DNA from: Choanephora cucurbitarum
Taxonomy: Eukaryota > Mucoromycota > Mucoromycetes > Mucorales > Choanephoraceae
Direction: 5' to 3'
DNA length: 64,000 nucleotides
Assembly: GCA_025331435.1 (NCBI GenBank)
Contig: JAIWNI010000005.1
Span: 434,001 to 498,000, forward strand
Part shown: piece by piece, positions 59,046 through 64,000 of the stretch
How positions within the stretch are numbered: position 1 is the stretch's first letter
How the letters are laid out: every line of letters starts with the position of its first letter
Notes under the pieces: generated by a model
The model's database searches: none
The model's input: only the letters and a program-made list of their open reading frames with translations
Told to the model about the DNA's origin: nothing
Made by a program: the position numbers and the translations under genes

Positions 59046-59264
59046 AGCTTGATTTTTTCTAAAACCAGTAACAAAATGATAGAAAGCCACAGTTATATTA
59101 AAATTTCGACCAATAAAATTCAAGTATTATAAAAATTTAGTAATAATATTTTTTGAAAGTGTATTACTTATTACTAAATCGAAAATAGTAATATTTGGCT
59201 GGTAAACCTTATTTTTCTCAAAAAATGTATTACTATATCAAATTTTCGGGGTTTTAATTATTAT

Positions 59265-59282
59265 TAAATCGAGGTTCGACTG
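59265..59282 (-). repeat. Right terminal inverted repeat of the pogo-like element
   Basis: The reverse complement of the left 18-bp end, followed by TA at 59283-59284. Confidence 0.93.
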
Positions 59283-59284
59283 TA

Positions 59285-60463
59285 ATCATTTCTAACCAGT
59301 GTCTTTACTGCTGCCATCTGACGTTGCTGAACATGACAAATGCACAATCACTGCAAGGAGAACTGTAGTCTATTGCAGATACCTGATTTCACCAAGACTG
59401 ACAAACGAGGGCTTTTGCTGCAATATGTATCAAAAGAATAGGTGCAGATGATGAGAGCTGAGACACACTATGATTTTTTAGCTTAATATACATCTTTCTT
59501 ATTATATTTCAAGGTAAAATAGAAGTTTCTCTTAAATTGCTTTCCTTTTCCCTTTGATACTAAAGCTTAATCTTGTTTTGCAGCCTTACCTCAATGCTTC
59601 TTTCCTTCTTTTTTAAGAGAAAATATAGTGACATTAGTCTATATGCTTTATTCACAATTCATTTGGAACTTTGATTGTATTGCCTATTCTCATCAACATG
59701 TTACTGAAACAAAGCGCTCCAAGACAACAATGGCTGGGTTTATCAGGCTTAGTGATATGTCGCTCTAATGAGAGAAAGCTATTGCCTTGTTTCATTTTAT
59801 ACATAAATGCATGCATTGACTCTCTTAAATGAATCATATTTACAGCCTATGTCGTCCTTTTGTTTTGCTTGAGATTCATGCAACAAATCATAACTATACT
59901 GATTTTACTCTCACCATTATACTTAAGCTTCAAAATAGTCCCCTTAATCTTTATTTTTTTTTAAATGGACAGTCGGCAACATTCTCTCTACCTTGTTTGA
60001 GAAACCGGACATCCTCCTAAACTCTGTTTCCTCGATATTTACTTTGTGAGTACTTATAGCGTCTCTATCATGTATTTTTTATTCTTATTTTGAATAAACT
60101 TTTTCTGTTTGGTCTTGTAGAGAAAGCAAGACAAAAGATGCTTCATCTTGAAGTTGACCAGAGATGAACTTGAGCACAACAGCTGATTATAAATAAGAAA
60201 TTCAGGTACATTGTTTATTCTGTGGCAAATTGATGAGCATATGTTCCTGATTGTCTATTATGCACATATTTTTTCTTTTTGGTGGTACAGTCATTACAAA
60301 AGGAATGCTGACACAGAAATAAAGGAGCAACAGTTAACTTTGACAAAAAAAAACAACAAAGCAGCAAGGAGAGAGCTGTAACTCCTAAACTATTTATGCA
60401 AGACACTTGGTTCTTTTTCTCTTTTCACTTTCTTTTCTTCACTTTCTCTCTCAACAAAAAATT
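59285..60463. other. Intergenic before the peroxisomal Lon gene
   Basis: About 1.2 kb. A GTGAGT donor at 60046 and a T-rich TTGTAG acceptor ending at 60120 could bound a 75-nt intron in a 5' UTR or a non-coding transcript; no supported ORF crosses it. Strong pyrimidine tracts at 60411-60450 precede the Lon ATG. Confidence 0.4.
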
Positions 60464-63400
60464 ATGTCTACAAGCACTTTAATTTCTGCTTTGCCATTCT
60501 CATTACCTGTCTTACCTTTAGCTGATTATGTGCTGCTACCTTCCATTATAACTGCCTTTAGTGTGACTCAATCTGAAGCACAAGACCTACTAAGATCCTC
60601 GTCTCGCTATTTTGTATGTATCCCGCTTAAAAATGCCAACTCGGATAGAAAGAAGAGAACCAGGGACGAGCAAGATGCTGATGTTGTGCAACTTTTTGAT
60701 TACGGTTGCGTGGCTCAGATATTGGAATATGATCAGTCAGTTCCAAACAGATATATACTTAGAGTCAAGGGTATCTGTAGATCGCGTGTCAAGGATATAT
60801 CCTCCCTAGATGGTAGAAGACTCGAGGCATCGTTAGAGCATTATCCTGAAGAAAGCAAGATGGATATGGTTGAACATGAAGATCTAGTTATCTTTCAGTC
60901 CCTATGCCGATCATTGCTGTCTAAATTACAAGCGATCGGCATCTCTATAGCTGTGTTAGATCAATTAAGTCTGCTATTGGAGCGATGCCATATATCCCAG
61001 GCAGCCAATTTGTTACTCTGTCTAGCTGAAACATCCAAATCTCAAAAACTTCACGTTTTGGCATCATCCGATTTAAGACAAAAGCTCTATGAAGTGAACC
61101 ATGCGATTACAAACTATCTGCAGGTAGGTGATCTTTTTTAAAATTTTCTTTATCATAGTTACTAATTCCACTATTAGATGATCAACACAAGTATAGTTGC
61201 TTCTGATGCAGAAATGACTTTGGACCAAATGCGCCGAAAGTTCTATATCTTGAAAGAGGTAATAATAAGCTTTACTTGAAAGAAACAGGAGAGAGAAAAA
61301 AAAGATTCTAATTATACAATGAATAGATGAGCTCCATTTCCGTAGATGATTCTATAAATGCAATGCAACACCATGGTCAATGTCACTACTTTAATACTCT
61401 ACCAGATGACGATGAAGACATGACTGACTTGATAATCAAGCTCAATAATGCAAAGCTACCAGAACATGCTGCTCTTGCAATCAAACGCGACTTGAATCGA
61501 CTGAGAAAACTGCCTCCTTCCTCTTCAGATGCAGCTGTTTTAAGAGGCTATATGGAGTATGTTAGTGAGTTGCCTTGGTCCCCTTCTGAAGAAGATAGTG
61601 ATCTGCATGAGATAAAGATAACCGACGTGAAGAATCAACTAGACGCTGACCACTTTGGGTAAACTCGAGATAAAGAAAAGGTGCATCTGTATCCAAACTA
61701 ATGCATCAAACCTCTGTCTCTTCTAGAATTGATACCGTCAAGAATAGAATTTTAGAATACATGTCAATTCTCAAGATAAAAAAAGATGCCAAACCACCCA
61801 TCTTATGTTTCGTCGGTCCTGTAAGTCTGCCTTATGCTAATCAATCTATTGTTATTGATGTTTATTTCAACAACCAATAGCCTGGTGTTGGAAAAACCAC
61901 CTTGGGAATATCAATTGCGAAAGTCATGCAGAGAAAATTCCACAGAATCTCATTAGGTGGTGTTCGTGACGAAGCAGAAATAAGGTAAGTTGCTTAATGT
62001 GCAAGACAAAGAAAGAACAACAACGAATGACCGAAATCTTATGTTTGAATCAAATTAGAGGACATCGTCGAACTTATGTTGGTGCTTTGCCAGGCCTTTT
62101 ACTTCATGGTATGCGACAATGCAACGTTCAGAATCCTGTCATGTTATTAGGTACTAATTTGGAAATAACACGGTTCATCTTTCATCTAACTTTTTTATTT
62201 CAGATGAAATTGATAAAATAGCCACAAATTCTAATCAAGGCGATCCAGGTAAGAGTGAATAAAGTGAGAGAAATCAGAGATCAGAGCCTCATGCATTATT
62301 GTTTGTGAACCTTGCAGCTGCAGCACTTTTGGAAGTGCTCGATCCTGCTCAAAATGCTACTTTTAGCGATCATTTTATTGGTATCCCATACGACTTGTCC
62401 AAGGTGACCTTTATTGCTACTGCTAATTCTCTCGACACAATTCCTCGACCTTTGCTTGATCGTATGGAAGTCATTGAGTTAGACGGATACACATTCAACG
62501 AAAAGATGCATATTGCTCAATCACACTTGATCCCTAAGCAAATCAGCGCACATGGTTTACTGGATGTAGGTGGTATCGACATCCCAAAGGAGACTGCTCT
62601 ATGCATTGCAGAGAGATATACGAGAGAGAGCGGTGTCCGTAATTTTGAGAGATTGATAGCCAGTGTATGTCGCTCTAAATGCAAAGAATATGCAGATTTG
62701 ATGGAAGCAGGAAAGCAGAATGAATTCATTAGAAAAGTGAACGTAGAAGATCTTGAGAATATACTAGGTGTAAGTTTTTCAATAATTCGATACAGTCAAG
62801 ACAGCTAATTTTATACTTATGATGGTCATAGCCTGAACCTTTTGCAAACGAACTGATCGAAAATGATGAGTTGCCTGGTATTGTCTCTGGCTTGGCATAT
62901 GCAGGCAGTGGTAATGGTGGAGTCATGATGATTGAAGCTAATGCAATGCCAGGCTCTGGTCAACTGAAATTGACAGGTAATTTGTTTTATTGTTACTTAA
63001 AAAAAGCGAATTTGGATGGTCTACTAACATAGCAACATAAAAAAAAAGGATCGTTGGGTGATGTTATTAAAGAATCAGCACAACTGGCTGTCTCATGGAC
63101 CAAATCAAATGCCTATCATTTGAAATTGACAAAGTCTTCCAAAGAAGATGTCTTCAAGGACATTGATATCCACATTCATTTACCTTGTGGAGCTGTACCC
63201 AAAGATGGACCATCAGCAGGCATAGCAATCACTACTTGTCTTATCTCTCTCTTGGCTGGCCAGTGTGTGTCCAAAACTATAGCTATGACAGGTGAGATCA
63301 CACTGAGGGGACAGGTTCGTCCAGTAGGCGGTATAAAAGAGAAAGTAATTTCAGCTCATCGAGCTGGTATCCGAAAAGTGTTGTTGCCTATTGGCAATCG

Positions 63401-63542
63401 TAGAGACGTTCTTCAAAGCATACCTCAAGAAATACAAAAAGAGATGAGTTTTGTCTATTGCAAGTCCATGTGGGAAGTTGCAGATAGTGTATTCGAACGT
63501 AAGCAAGTTCAATTTGAGCCAAGATATCTAAGCAGTCTATAA
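60464..63542 (+). CDS. Peroxisomal-type Lon protease
   Basis: Ten exons (60464-61123, 61178-61258, 61327-61658, 61727-61820, 61881-61984, 62059-62150, 62204-62248, 62318-62769, 62832-62976, 63049-63542) give 832 residues. It has an N-terminal Lon substrate domain, Walker A GPPGVGKTT (about 388-396), Walker B VMLLDEIDK, the peroxisomal-Lon signature [18 protein letters not shown], and a protease domain with Ser724 (PKDGPSAG) and Lys767 (GGIKEK), spaced 43 residues apart as in bacterial Lon. No mitochondrial presequence is present. The C-terminus is SSL, not the canonical SKL-type peroxisomal signal. Family knowledge: it degrades damaged matrix proteins in peroxisomes. The type is clear; the targeting is less so. 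Confidence 0.93.
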
Positions 63543-63660
63543 TCATGTAGCTTATAACTGTATAATTTGTATTCTCATCATTACTTTTTTTGGGCGCAAT
63601 AAAACTCTAATATAAAAAATCAAATTATCTCTTCTTTTTTCTGCTTTTCTTTTTCTTTTC

Positions 63661-64000
63661 ATGTCACTTCAAAAGCTTCCGCCTGAAATCATTAATCATA
63701 TTGCAAGCTTTATTTCACATGATGATTTAGCTGAACTAGCAGAAACTTGTCAAAAATGCTACTTGGCTGTTTTACCCTACCTATGGCATGATATTACAAT
63801 TCATTCTATGGAAGACCTCGAAACGATAGCACGACGCCTTTATTCTAATATCTTATGGCGACAAAGAGCAATCCAATTTGTACATAACATAACACTTTGT
63901 GGCATTAGACACTCAAGGAGATGCTCTACTTCCTTCATGGCGAGAATGTTTGGCATTGCTATCACCGAAGAGAATGAAGCAGACTATGCGAATAATAAGG
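63661..64000 (+). CDS. F-box protein, 5' part only
   Basis: ATG at 63661, open to the window edge. The start is a clear F-box: LPPEIINHIASFISHDDLAELAETC with YLWHDITIHS after it, the layout of the F-box/repeat proteins frequent in Mucorales. After HNIT (near 63895) the in-frame translation looks less natural than the frame one base over (FVALDTQGDALLPSWRECLA), so a one-base insertion near 63895-63897 is possible. The remainder lies outside the window. Confidence 0.7.
   Translation, partial: MSLQKLPPEIINHIASFISHDDLAELAETCQKCYLAVLPYLWHDITIHSMEDLETIARRLYSNILWRQRAIQFVHNITLCGIRHSRRCSTSFMARMFGIAITEENEADYANNK

Larger units (their letters stand above)
56940..59282 (+). mobile_element. Complete pogo-like (Tc1/mariner superfamily) DNA transposon
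   Basis: 2343 bp bounded by perfect 18-bp inverted repeats CAGTCGAACCTCGATTTA (56940-56957) and the complement (59265-59282), with TA target duplications at 56938-56939 and 59283-59284. The motif GATTTAGTAATA recurs inside the left end (near 57003) and, inverted, inside the right end (near 59167), giving paired subterminal sites that could bind the transposase. One spliced transposase gene fills the interior. All parts look intact. Confidence 0.93.

Overview
The window is eukaryotic: a filamentous, early-diverging fungus, most likely Mucoromycota (Mucorales-like). The reasons are AT-rich intergenic DNA, many short introns (mostly 50-100 nt) with GTAAGT-type donors and CTAAC/CTAAT-type branch sites, F-box proteins in number, a peroxisome-type Lon protease, a calpain-7/PalB protease with two MIT domains, a TGY-type MAP kinase, a Ty3/gypsy element and a pogo-like DNA transposon. 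I rebuilt the spliced genes by hand; nearly all exon sums come out as exact multiples of three with conserved motifs running across the junctions. The species assignment is inference.

Layout. 1-13.3 kb: tail of an unknown gene, a tricalbin/Mug190-like SMP-C2 lipid-transfer protein, mitochondrial sulfide:quinone oxidoreductase, glycine-cleavage H protein and PalB-like calpain. 13.3-15.6 kb (minus strand): a very small ribophorin II/Swp1-type OST subunit and a bZIP factor with a disturbed 3' end. 15.8-25.9 kb: two full-length, apparently identical Ty3/gypsy elements in head-to-tail tandem, sharing the central LTR (LTR-internal-LTR-internal-LTR), with one 4-bp target duplication around the whole array, inserted 162 bp upstream of the bZIP start codon and in the same orientation. 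26.8-39.4 kb: a Cdc4/Fbw7-like F-box/WD40 protein (one apparent 1-nt frameshift), an M13 metalloprotease, a bHLH factor with a frame-neutral, stop-free intron, and Vps16. 40-46 kb: a decayed F-box-like gene, an unrecognised single-pass membrane protein and gene-poor DNA. 46.1-55.5 kb: a second F-box/WD40 protein, Hog1 MAP kinase, an Aim41/YqeY-like mitochondrial protein, a Gyp7-type Rab GAP and a sterol O-acyltransferase. 56.5-59.3 kb: a small TA-flanked palindromic MITE and a complete pogo-like transposon with an intact spliced transposase. 60.4-64 kb: peroxisomal Lon and the start of another F-box protein.

The host genes are ordinary housekeeping, trafficking, stress-signalling and lipid genes with no operon-like logic. 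The unusual content is the mobile DNA: a very young LTR tandem, a pogo element and a MITE whose end resembles the pogo end with a 3-nt deletion. Other points of interest are the minimal OST subunit, micro-exons of 14 and 22 nt, a GC-AG intron, and several single-base frame breaks that need checking against reads. I found no CRISPR array, rRNA or convincing tRNA.
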